In this document: positions 1 to 6,620 of the stretch, piece by piece
Layout of the letters: each line of letters begins with the position of its first letter
Position numbering within the stretch: the stretch's first letter is position 1
Assembly: GCA_041658245.1 (NCBI GenBank)
Contig: JBBAAM010000014.1
Coordinates: forward strand, 5,803-69,802
DNA: 64,000 nucleotides
DNA from: Fen-1258 sp041658245
GTDB taxonomy: Bacteria > Bacteroidota > Ignavibacteria > Ignavibacteriales > Melioribacteraceae
Reading direction: 5' to 3'
Made by a program: the position numbers and the translations under genes
Notes under the pieces: model-generated
Database searches by the model: none
What the model was told of the DNA's origin: nothing
Seen by the model: only the letters and a program-made list of their open reading frames with translations

Positions 1-43
1 CGACCGGTTCGAAGAAGCGGTCGGGCTGAGACGCGGGTTAGGT
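1..43 (-). repeat. Partial attC-like site at the window edge
   Basis: Only one half of the site is visible. It ends in GTTAGGT (37-43), a perfect match to the integron core GTTRRRY, preceded by a GC-rich arm containing GCGGTCGGG. It lies immediately downstream of the GIY-YIG cassette gene (read on the minus strand), where the attC of that cassette is expected. The arm resembles the GCGGTCGGGTGG arm of the complete sites at 1822-2010 and 3417-3604. The other half lies outside the window. Confidence 0.7.
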
Positions 44-51
44 TGCCTTTA

Positions 52-873
52 TTAATTTGCATTATAGCCAAACTCTCTACTAAGCAATACTTCTTTCCAA
101 TGCGATTCTCTTTGTAAAATATATTCATCAGAGGTATGTGTATCAGCTATTTCAAGAATTGTGTATGTAAAATTCTTTTCGTATCCGTGTTTTTTTGTTT
201 TCAAATGATTACGTAGTTCTTTATTCCCACCGTGACCAGTATTCACATAACTTGACCACCTTTGCCAAATTCCAGAATCCCCGATAGCACTGCCAACATA
301 GAGTTTGCCAGTAAGAGTATCCGAGATTAAATAAACCCCTTTAATGTTTGCTAACGCTCCTTTCCAAGATGAAATGTTCTGGGTAATAACAATTTTTAGT
401 TTATCATATGTTAGAAAGACATCGTTATAACCAGGGAACTCTTCAACGGTTAATTTCTTTTCTTTTAATTCAGAAATAAAAAATTCTCCTCCATCTTTCT
501 TTCCGTTCAAGTAAGGTGCGCGACCCTTTCTTTCGTGATATACTATAATTCTACCAATTAATTCTTCTTGATTAGGAATAAGTTCAGTTGAATATGCAAT
601 ATGTTTCTCACTAACCTTTTTATAACCAAGGACTTTATAGACACCAGCAAATAACCATTTATTTCTAGAAAGTTCGATTAAACCGATTACCATTTCTTTG
701 CGAAAATTTTTTCTTGTTTGGTATTCTTGCCAACTTTTAAAATCACCTTTAAAGAAAGCATTAATTGGTGGATTTGATTTCCCAGTAGCAAGATGAATTT
801 TAAAGTTCTCTAAATTCAGTGATACTTTACACGATATTAGAAAATCCGTCAGTTTGATCATGTGTCTCTCCAT
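52..873 (-). CDS. GIY-YIG domain protein carried in an integron cassette
   Basis: This 273-residue protein has a C-terminal GIY-YIG nuclease-like module: GVY at about 179-181, YVG at 192-194, an arginine near 205, a glutamate near 256 and an asparagine near 271, which match the family's conserved active-site order. The first 170 residues are not recognised. The start could be Met1 or Met5. The gene begins 13 bp after the end of one attC-like site and stops 8 bp before the next, the tight packing typical of a gene cassette. Its role is unknown; a DNA endonuclease or defence function is possible but inferred only from the domain. Confidence 0.75.
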   Translation of the reverse strand: MERHMIKLTDFLISCKVSLNLENFKIHLATGKSNPPINAFFKGDFKSWQEYQTRKNFRKEMVIGLIELSRNKWLFAGVYKVLGYKKVSEKHIAYSTELIPNQEELIGRIIVYHERKGRAPYLNGKKDGGEFFISELKEKKLTVEEFPGYNDVFLTYDKLKIVITQNISSWKGALANIKGVYLISDTLTGKLYVGSAIGDSGIWQRWSSYVNTGHGGNKELRNHLKTKKHGYEKNFTYTILEIADTHTSDEYILQRESHWKEVLLSREFGYNAN

Positions 874-886
874 ATTAAAAGTTGCA

Positions 887-1074
887 ACCTAACGGCGTTG
901 TGGCTAAGGCGCAGCCCCAAACTACAATGCCGAACTTATTAAGAATTTTTATAATTAGAAAAAACATTCATAGCACGACTACCTTGAACATGGAACTTGA
1001 ATCGGAACGACTAATTCTAAAATCTCTAAAATGCCGAGTGCGATTACGCTGTCGCCTTGAGCCACTTGTTATGC
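887..1074 (-). repeat. attC-like cassette recombination site (188 bp)
   Basis: The site is bounded by ACCTAAC (887-893, perfect RYYYAAC) and GTTATGC (1068-1074, close to GTTRRRY). Inside these, the arms GTGGCTAAGGCGCAGC and the reverse complement of GCTGTCGCCTTGAGCCAC pair imperfectly and leave unpaired bases, the hallmark of folded attC sites. The central region is AT-rich and unrelated in sequence to the two neighbouring sites. At 188 bp it is longer than attC sites usually described (roughly 60-150 bp). Confidence 0.75.
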
Positions 1075-1077
1075 GTT

Positions 1078-1803
1078 TTACGAAATATTGTTACAAGCAA
1101 TATCCAAAGCAACTTTATATTTCTTGATATTTATTCCCATAATTGTGTCAGTGTCTTCATCACCACTTGTAACCAATGCTACAATATTTCCTTCATTATC
1201 TATTATAGGTGCACCACTGCAACCTTGATAATATTCGTGCCCTTGATGTTTAAACGGAAGTTTAAAAACATAAAAACCATCTCTTTCTTCCAAATATTTT
1301 AAATCAGTGATCAATCTAATCTCTCCAAATAAATACGAATTTTCCAAACTGAGTTTTGTTTGACCAGAGAAACCATATTTTTTTTCGGTAGATGGGTTTA
1401 CGTTAAAATCAATTTGATTTTTTGTTCGTGGAAATTGATCAATTATTTTACCGGTAGTATCAAATTGTTGATAAATGGGTTGAATATTTTCAGGAACAAT
1501 TGCATAAGAAAAGTCAACATCTTTTACAATGCTTGAACCTAAAGTAGCTTCTATAAGAAAATTCATTTGTCCTATGAAATACAACTGTGTTCCTTTTGAA
1601 GGCTCATAAGCAATCTCGATAGCCCATTTCCCAAAATTCTTTGTAGCGTGGGATACTGTTAAAATGAAACTCTTATTACAATAATCTATTATACAGCCCG
1701 ACGCACTATTAATAGGCATTTTATTATCATCTAATTCTTTTAATGGAATACTAGATAACAATATGTGTAAATTCAACTCATCTTCAGTCATATTAAGTTT
1801 CAT
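1078..1803 (-). CDS. Trypsin-like serine protease, integron cassette gene
   Basis: The 241-residue protein looks like a chymotrypsin-fold peptidase. A SGCII-LTVSHAT stretch puts the catalytic histidine near residue 52, DVDFSY supplies an aspartate near 97, and GCSGAPI supplies the nucleophilic serine near 196, followed by the usual GNIVAL strand. No signal peptide or membrane segment is evident, so it may act in the cytoplasm, as several stand-alone trypsin-like proteins of defence islands do; that is inference. The start lies 19 bp from the attC-like site at 1822-2010 and the stop abuts the one ending at 1074, so this is a single-gene cassette. Confidence 0.8.
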   Translation of the reverse strand: MKLNMTEDELNLHILLSSIPLKELDDNKMPINSASGCIIDYCNKSFILTVSHATKNFGKWAIEIAYEPSKGTQLYFIGQMNFLIEATLGSSIVKDVDFSYAIVPENIQPIYQQFDTTGKIIDQFPRTKNQIDFNVNPSTEKKYGFSGQTKLSLENSYLFGEIRLITDLKYLEERDGFYVFKLPFKHQGHEYYQGCSGAPIIDNEGNIVALVTSGDEDTDTIMGINIKKYKVALDIACNNIS

Positions 1804-1821
1804 ATCTATACTTTGATTAAC

Positions 1822-2010
1822 GCATAACGGCGTTGCTTTTCACCCGTCCGCCCCGAACAGCAATGACGAACTGAAAAGCTACAGCCAATATTTTTTAACT
1901 GATTTATTTAATAGAACAAACTTACTTGCAATGCTTACCTTTTTCACCAAACCCAAAAACTGCAATAATGCCGCAATGAAAACGCGGTCGGGTGGAAAAG
2001 CTGGTTATAC
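1822..2010 (-). repeat. attC-like cassette recombination site (189 bp)
   Basis: Ends are GCATAAC (1822-1828) and GTTATAC (2004-2010). The left arm GCTTTTCACCCGTCCGC and right arm GCGGTCGGGTGGAAAAGC form an imperfect inverted repeat with one bulged base and one mismatch. The whole site is about 85-90% similar by eye to the site at 3417-3604, including the AT-rich centre, so the two belong to one attC family. It separates the protease and glycosidase cassettes. Confidence 0.8.
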
Positions 2011-2017
2011 GTTTAGA

Positions 2018-3370
2018 CTATCTTAGTAAAATAAGTTTCTTTGTATCTATAAAACTTCCAGCTTGCATTCTATAAAAGTAAATACCACTTGAAAGATTAC
2101 CTCCATCAAACTCAACTTCATAATTTCCAATTGGTTTTTCTTCATTAACCAACATAGCTATCTCTTTCCCAAGTATATCATATACTCTCAATGTTACAAA
2201 ACTCGTATTTGATACAGAATAATTTATTATTGTTATCGGATTAAATGGGTTGGGATAATTTTGAAATAACTTATAAGATTCTTTCACATTGGAATTTTTT
2301 GATGCATCATTTATATCAGTGTTAATAAAAGCAGCACCATAGCTTTTTATTAAAGCGCAGAATTCTGTATCCGTTGTATCATGATCTTCAAGCGCCCACC
2401 ACAAAGGAACCTTTTTATCTTCAGGTACACCCCAACCCCAAAACATAGCACCGGTAGCTCCATTGTTAAAAGCAGCATCCATAGACTTTTTATAAACTTC
2501 GCAGTAAATACTTTTTAGATTGGTGTCTTTTCTTACTGAAAAATTCAAATTGCAATTTGAGGCAAATCCAAATTCTTCCATTAATACCGGCTTTCCCATT
2601 GAGAGAAATTTCTTTGTTCGAAATTCAATTCGAGAGATATAGTCTTTAAGTAAATCCTTTTTATTCCAATTAGATGGAACCGGATAAAAATGAAACGAAA
2701 AGAAATCTAATTCCGGGATGTTGAGTGCATCATATTGAGCTCCATCTTGATCATATTCATTAATATCAGTCATTATTCCAATAGTGACAAGATGTTTTGT
2801 ATCAATAGTTTTAACATGTTTAGAAATTTCGCTTATCCAATGCTGGATTTGAGAGAAAGTATAATTTTGTAGATCTGGCTCGTTTGCAATATCCCAACCA
2901 AGGATAGTAGTATCATCTCGGTAGATTTTACCATTAATGGTATTCTTCCGTAATATTATTTGGCTAATCCTATTTTTATAATTGGTAATGCTCTGTTCGT
3001 TTGCAAAGTCTCGATAGGGAGAATTTGTACTGGCTACACAATCTGTAAGAGTCAAAAGAAGATATACGCCGTACTTAGAGGCAATATCGAGAATTCTATC
3101 ATAATCGGAAGCTTTCCAGTAGCCCCAGTCCATATATAGTCTATGAACTATAATATTATTCTCTTTTGCAGTTCTAATAGCTTTTTCAACGCTATAGTAA
3201 TAGTCGTCATAAAAAATAAGATTTACTGAATTAGCACCAATAAAACGAAATGGCTTACCATCGACTATAAATATTTTATTAGCGATACCAACAAAAGGAA
3301 GTTGTGCATAACAGGGCGTAAATGAGATCAATGGGATAATCGTAGATAATAAAAAAATTAATTTTTTCAT
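2018..3370 (-). CDS. Secreted GH5-like glycoside hydrolase with T9SS sorting domain
   Basis: A Sec signal peptide (MKKLIFLLST onward, cleavage after about residue 22) precedes a TIM-barrel glycosidase resembling GH5 mannanases/cellulases. GWDIANEPD places the acid/base glutamate near 164 and VLMEEFG places the nucleophile near 265-266; FWGWG is a typical late-barrel aromatic motif. Residues about 365-450 are a T9SS type A sorting domain (YPNPFNP, VTLRVYDILGKE, LSSGIYFY). It is predicted to be exported and attached or released at the cell surface to cleave a beta-linked polysaccharide. At 1.35 kb it is large for a cassette. Bounded by attC-like sites on both sides. Confidence 0.82.
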   Translation of the reverse strand: MKKLIFLLSTIIPLISFTPCYAQLPFVGIANKIFIVDGKPFRFIGANSVNLIFYDDYYYSVEKAIRTAKENNIIVHRLYMDWGYWKASDYDRILDIASKYGVYLLLTLTDCVASTNSPYRDFANEQSITNYKNRISQIILRKNTINGKIYRDDTTILGWDIANEPDLQNYTFSQIQHWISEISKHVKTIDTKHLVTIGIMTDINEYDQDGAQYDALNIPELDFFSFHFYPVPSNWNKKDLLKDYISRIEFRTKKFLSMGKPVLMEEFGFASNCNLNFSVRKDTNLKSIYCEVYKKSMDAAFNNGATGAMFWGWGVPEDKKVPLWWALEDHDTTDTEFCALIKSYGAAFINTDINDASKNSNVKESYKLFQNYPNPFNPITIINYSVSNTSFVTLRVYDILGKEIAMLVNEEKPIGNYEVEFDGGNLSSGIYFYRMQAGSFIDTKKLILLR

Positions 3371-3416
3371 TTTACTATCTCCGTATTAATAATTTTTGTT
3401 GCTATCAATTAAAAAC

Positions 3417-3604
3417 GTATAACGGCATTGCTTTTCACCCGTCCGCCCAGAACTACGATGTCAAACTGAAAAGCTACTACCAATAATTTTTAACAATTTT
3501 ATTTAATAGAACAATCTTACTTGCAATGCTTAATTTTTCACCTAACCCGAAAACTTGAATAATGTCGCAATGAAAACGCGGTCGGGTGGAAAAGCTGGTT
3601 ATAC
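3417..3604 (-). repeat. attC-like cassette recombination site (188 bp)
   Basis: Ends are GTATAAC (3417-3423) and GTTATAC (3598-3604), exact reverse complements of each other. Imperfectly complementary arms GCTTTTCACCCGTCCGC and GCGGTCGGGTGGAAAAGC lie just inside. It is a close paralogue of 1822-2010. Both keep the same length and arms while accumulating point differences, as expected for homogeneous attC families in chromosomal integrons. Confidence 0.8.
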
Positions 3605-3636
3605 CTATTTGTTAAAAAAAATAATTGAAATAAACT

Positions 3637-5001
3637 TTAACCTCGCCACTGCCCAATACCGTGCCATAACATCTCAAGTGTTCTTTGTCCGGGGAGCCCA
3701 CCAATTTTATGATAAATTCGTCTCATTTCTTCTATTCCACCTTTGAAGTTAAGTTCCTCACCAATAGCTATTACCTCTGGTTCCAAATCACTTATTTCTG
3801 TCTTATCCCCTTTAGTATATGCAATACACAAACTTCTTAATTTGGCAAGAAATTCTTCTTCGTAATGCAGTTTTTTGGTTGCATAGTTTTTAACTACTAT
3901 ATCGGGATCATTTATCGCAATCTCTTCAATCACTGCATAGATTTGCTTTGATTTATTCTCCAAAAGATTTTCAATTGCTGCAATACGCAGATCGCAAGAT
4001 TCTGTACTTCGAACAAGTAGATATAAATATTCACCAAATTTTTGTGCATAAAGGTTTTCAATTGCGATCTTACGTAAGGGAAGCTCCTCTTCGATATTTT
4101 TAGCTATCTCATAAAATATATCTTGCGACTTTTTTTTATGAGAAAATTTCAGGCTAATGATAGCTATTTTCCGAACATTATGATCGGGATCATTCTTCGC
4201 AATTTTAGCTGTTTCACTTTGACTTAGACTAAAGCTATCTGCAATATATTCTCTAACTGAGGAATCACTTTCATTATTATATAATTGCAATAGCATTTTT
4301 TCGTCTCTTAATGTAAAAACAGCAGTTCGGCGGATTTCAGGATCCATATCCTTTAACGCAATTTCATAGAGCAATTGTTGATTTTTAAAACAGCTTAATG
4401 CTACTGATTTAACACTATTTTTATTTGAATTTTTAAATATTTCGTACAGTATATCTTGATCATGTATTTTGCCGAAATAACACCTAGCATTATTAGAATC
4501 ATCCTCATTCAAGGCAAGAAAATGAAGGATTGCTTGATTTGTTAATTTTTTCAATATCTCCCATGTATTAATCCGTTTGATTTTAATTTTATTGTGCAAT
4601 TCCTTGAATACATTCAAATCGGAAACAACTAACGCTAATTCTTCCAAATCTTTTGACTTATCAATAAATTTTAATGCTTCAAGACGAAGTTCAACTGGGT
4701 AATTTTCCTTTACTATATCTACTAACATTTTCTCTTTGTTCCACATTCGATCGCGAATTTCATTAAATAATTTGTCACCATAATCTCCTATATTTATAAT
4801 TTTCATTCTCGCTGCATTTGATCGAGCTTTTTCTAAATCTGGGTTCAGCATTCTCACTGCTTCTAATCGAGCTTCGAGTGAGGGATCATTAATTATTACT
4901 GATAGCAAATTATACTCAGTGGTAATTTTTTTTATGGCCTCAATTCTAACTTGCAGATCGCTCCGCTGCCATTTTGGTTTGAAGTAATCAGATAGTTTCA
5001 T
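3637..5001 (-). CDS. HEAT-repeat protein, first cassette of the integron
   Basis: The 454-residue protein is built largely of alpha-helical HEAT-like units of about 30 residues, with recurring patterns such as DPxxxVRxxA and DPDxxVRKIAI. It has no signal peptide and no recognisable catalytic motif; a scaffold or protein-interaction role is the most that can be inferred. The final 70 residues are less repetitive. It is the gene nearest to the candidate attI core (5079-5085) and to intI, so it would be the most recently inserted cassette if the array still works in the usual order. The coding start lies about 78 bp inside the cassette. Confidence 0.75.
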   Translation of the reverse strand: MKLSDYFKPKWQRSDLQVRIEAIKKITTEYNLLSVIINDPSLEARLEAVRMLNPDLEKARSNAARMKIINIGDYGDKLFNEIRDRMWNKEKMLVDIVKENYPVELRLEALKFIDKSKDLEELALVVSDLNVFKELHNKIKIKRINTWEILKKLTNQAILHFLALNEDDSNNARCYFGKIHDQDILYEIFKNSNKNSVKSVALSCFKNQQLLYEIALKDMDPEIRRTAVFTLRDEKMLLQLYNNESDSSVREYIADSFSLSQSETAKIAKNDPDHNVRKIAIISLKFSHKKKSQDIFYEIAKNIEEELPLRKIAIENLYAQKFGEYLYLLVRSTESCDLRIAAIENLLENKSKQIYAVIEEIAINDPDIVVKNYATKKLHYEEEFLAKLRSLCIAYTKGDKTEISDLEPEVIAIGEELNFKGGIEEMRRIYHKIGGLPGQRTLEMLWHGIGQWRG

Positions 5002-5078
5002 AAGTAAACCTAATTGAAAATTTTGTTAATAATCTCTTGAAAATAAAAATCAACAAACTTATTTATTATATTAAATAG

Positions 5079-5085
5079 GTATAAC
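5079..5085 (-). other. Candidate attI core recombination site
   Basis: Read on the minus strand this is GTTATAC, identical to the cores that end the attC-like sites at 2010 and 3604. It lies between the 3' end of intI (5226) and the first cassette gene (start 5001), where attI is expected when the integrase and cassettes share orientation. The motif AAATAGGT just outside it (5073-5080) recurs at 5194-5200, which could be an accessory integrase-binding repeat. The placement is inferred from position and the 7-bp core only. Confidence 0.5.
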
Positions 5086-5117
5086 TATTACTTATACTGC
5101 ATGAAATTATTAGCTAA

Positions 5118-5155
5118 GGAACGTAGATATGCATGCAGTTGCATATCTACGTTCC
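5118..5155. promoter_or_regulatory. Perfect 16-bp inverted repeat between intI and the cassettes
   Basis: Arms GGAACGTAGATATGCA (5118-5133) and TGCATATCTACGTTCC (5140-5155) are perfectly complementary around a 6-base loop. No T-tract follows on either strand, so it is not a classic intrinsic terminator. A further partial copy, TGCATATCTA, occurs at 5204-5213. It could be an operator, part of attI, or a transcription barrier for intI. The rest of 5002-5225 holds no gene. Confidence 0.6.
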
Positions 5156-5293
5156 AATTTCTTCCAAAACTTTTCATTTTCGCAATATTCTAAAATAGGT
5201 GTATGCATATCTATCATCCTCACTCTCAGTAATCTAAAGGACTCTTTACTCCAATCCCTCTATTCAATACATGTGTATATATCATTGTTGTCT

Positions 5294-5554
5294 TTATCCC
5301 GTGAGATAATTCTTAATTCTGTTTTTAATATATCTTTTGCCCCAAGCGGTTTTAAGATATTTTTCTCTACCGGTGGCATCTTGTTGATTTAAGCATCCTT
5401 CCCAATAAATTAATTTTAATGGTAATCTATTCTTTGTAGAGTCAACTTTACCTTTATTATGTTCATCTAATCTTTTTAATAAATTCCTTGTGTAACCGAC
5501 ATAGTGTTTATGATCTTTCTCAGACCTTAACACGTATGTATAAAAGTAATTCAT
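5294..5554 (-). CDS. Small GIY-YIG nuclease (UPF0213/YhbQ-like) inside intI
   Basis: This 86-residue protein is a complete single GIY-YIG domain: YTYVLRS at 5-11 in place of GIY, YVGYT at 18-22, Arg 28, and GREKYLKT with the metal-binding Glu near 64. Length and layout match the small UPF0213/YhbQ-like family. Its ATG overlaps the premature intI stop as ATGA, which would couple its translation to intI. Its last five codons and stop lie in the terminal inverted repeat. It probably cuts DNA; whether it directs its own insertion is not shown by the sequence. Confidence 0.88.
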   Translation of the reverse strand: MNYFYTYVLRSEKDHKHYVGYTRNLLKRLDEHNKGKVDSTKNRLPLKLIYWEGCLNQQDATGREKYLKTAWGKRYIKNRIKNYLTG

Positions 5555-5574
5555 ACTAAATATCTCACGGGATG
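5295..5574 (-). mobile_element. GIY-YIG insertion element with 13-bp terminal inverted repeats
   Basis: The element begins and ends in ATCCCGTGAGATA (5296-5308) and its exact reverse complement (5561-5573). It contains one gene and almost nothing else, about 280 bp in all. It sits precisely between intI codons for Val304 and Lys305, shown by the intact intI sequence resuming on the other side. No target duplication is apparent. The inserted frame's stop codon TAA is completed by bases of the target. It has no transposase, so movement would need the nuclease-driven repair typical of homing genes, or help in trans; this is inference. Confidence 0.8.
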
Positions 5575-6558
5575 AACCGACTGATGCCCTAACAATTCTT
5601 GTATTGTTCTAATATCAGCGCCATTCTCTAAAAGATGTGTTGCAAAAGAATGACGGAATGTGTGTGGACTTCCCGGTTTATTTACTCCGGCATTTTTAAT
5701 TGCTTCTTTAACAGCCCTTTGAATTGTTGTCTCATGTACACGGTATCTAAAAACTAAACCACTCTCCTTTTCCTTTATAAATTTATCTGCAGGAAATACA
5801 TACTGCCAGCCAAATTCTTTACCTGCATTTGGATATTTTCTCTTGAGTGCATATGGAAGAATTGTTTCACCTTTGCCGTCAGTTAAATCTTTTTTGTGCT
5901 TTATATAAACTTCATTTAAATGTTTTTTCAATTCCGGTTGGATTGACATTGGAAGAACAGTATGACGGTCCTTTTCACCTTTGCCATCCCGTACTATTAT
6001 TTGTTTATAATCGAAATCAATATCCTTTACTCTCAAGTTAAGACATTCAGCTAAACGCAAACCTCCTCCATATAAAAGAGAAACAATTAACTTTGGAGTT
6101 CCTTCAAGATTGTCAAATATTTTTATCACCTCTCTTTTAGAAAACACAACAGGTAAATGTTTTACTCTTGTTGAATGCTTTATATCCTCAATCCACCCCA
6201 CATCTTTCTTTAATACATTTTTATATAAATAAAGAACCCCTTGCAACGCCTGGTTCTGCGTTGAAGATGATACGTGCCTGCTTATTGCAAGATGATTAAT
6301 AAAATTTTTAATCTCTTCAGGTCCAAGTTTATCGGGATGAATTTTATTATTGAAGATTATGAATTGCTTAATCCAAGAAGTGTAACTCTCTTCAGTTTTT
6401 TTACTATAGTGATTCGTCCGTAGAGTTATTCGAACTTGATCAAGAAGTTTTGGTTTTCGTAAAGGTAATTTTACAGCAGTTTCCAAAGTCCATCCCCTAA
6501 CTTTGAGTTCAACTTAAACTTTAAATCCTACTTTATCAATAAAAGAAAAATCATATAG

Positions 6559-6597
6559 ATTCCGGATAACTCCCGATAAATCGGGACTTTCCGGAAT
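6559..6597. repeat. Nested hairpin, REP-like
   Basis: ATTCCGG...CCGGAAT encloses a second hairpin TCCCGAT-AA-ATCGGGA. It lies in the 134-bp gap between the DUF5916 gene end (6621) and intI start (6486). It could act as a 3' RNA structure for the DUF5916 transcript; no T-run follows. The nested form resembles dispersed REP-type palindromes, but other copies cannot be checked here. Confidence 0.5.
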
Positions 6598-6620
6598 GAC
6601 AGTAAAACACCGACCACCAA

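Larger units (their letters stand above)
5226..6486 (-). pseudogene. intI: Integron integrase IntI, interrupted by a GIY-YIG element
   Basis: Residues 1-304 match integron tyrosine recombinases: an N-terminal SAM-like binding domain, catalytic Arg near 144 (GGGLRLAE), the IntI-specific added segment near 210-233 (LPYALKRKYPNAG), HTFRHS (His 275, Arg 278) and LLGHQSV (His 301). The reading frame then enters an inserted element and stops after seven foreign residues. The missing tail, KTTMIYTHVLNRG and onward with catalytic Tyr, resumes at 5294 and ends at 5226. Removing 5295-5574 restores a frame of about 326 residues, close to IntI1 (337). Orientation is the same as the cassettes, as in the reverse integrons of Treponema denticola. 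As it stands the enzyme lacks its nucleophile. Confidence 0.9.

Noticed and set aside
1..30. GGTTCGA-containing hairpin resembling a tRNA T-arm
   Set aside because: No acceptor or anticodon stems surround it; it is the arm of the partial attC-like site.
882..1302. Two plus-strand open frames of 81 residues
   Set aside because: They cover the attC-like site and the antisense of the protease gene, with no recognisable protein features.
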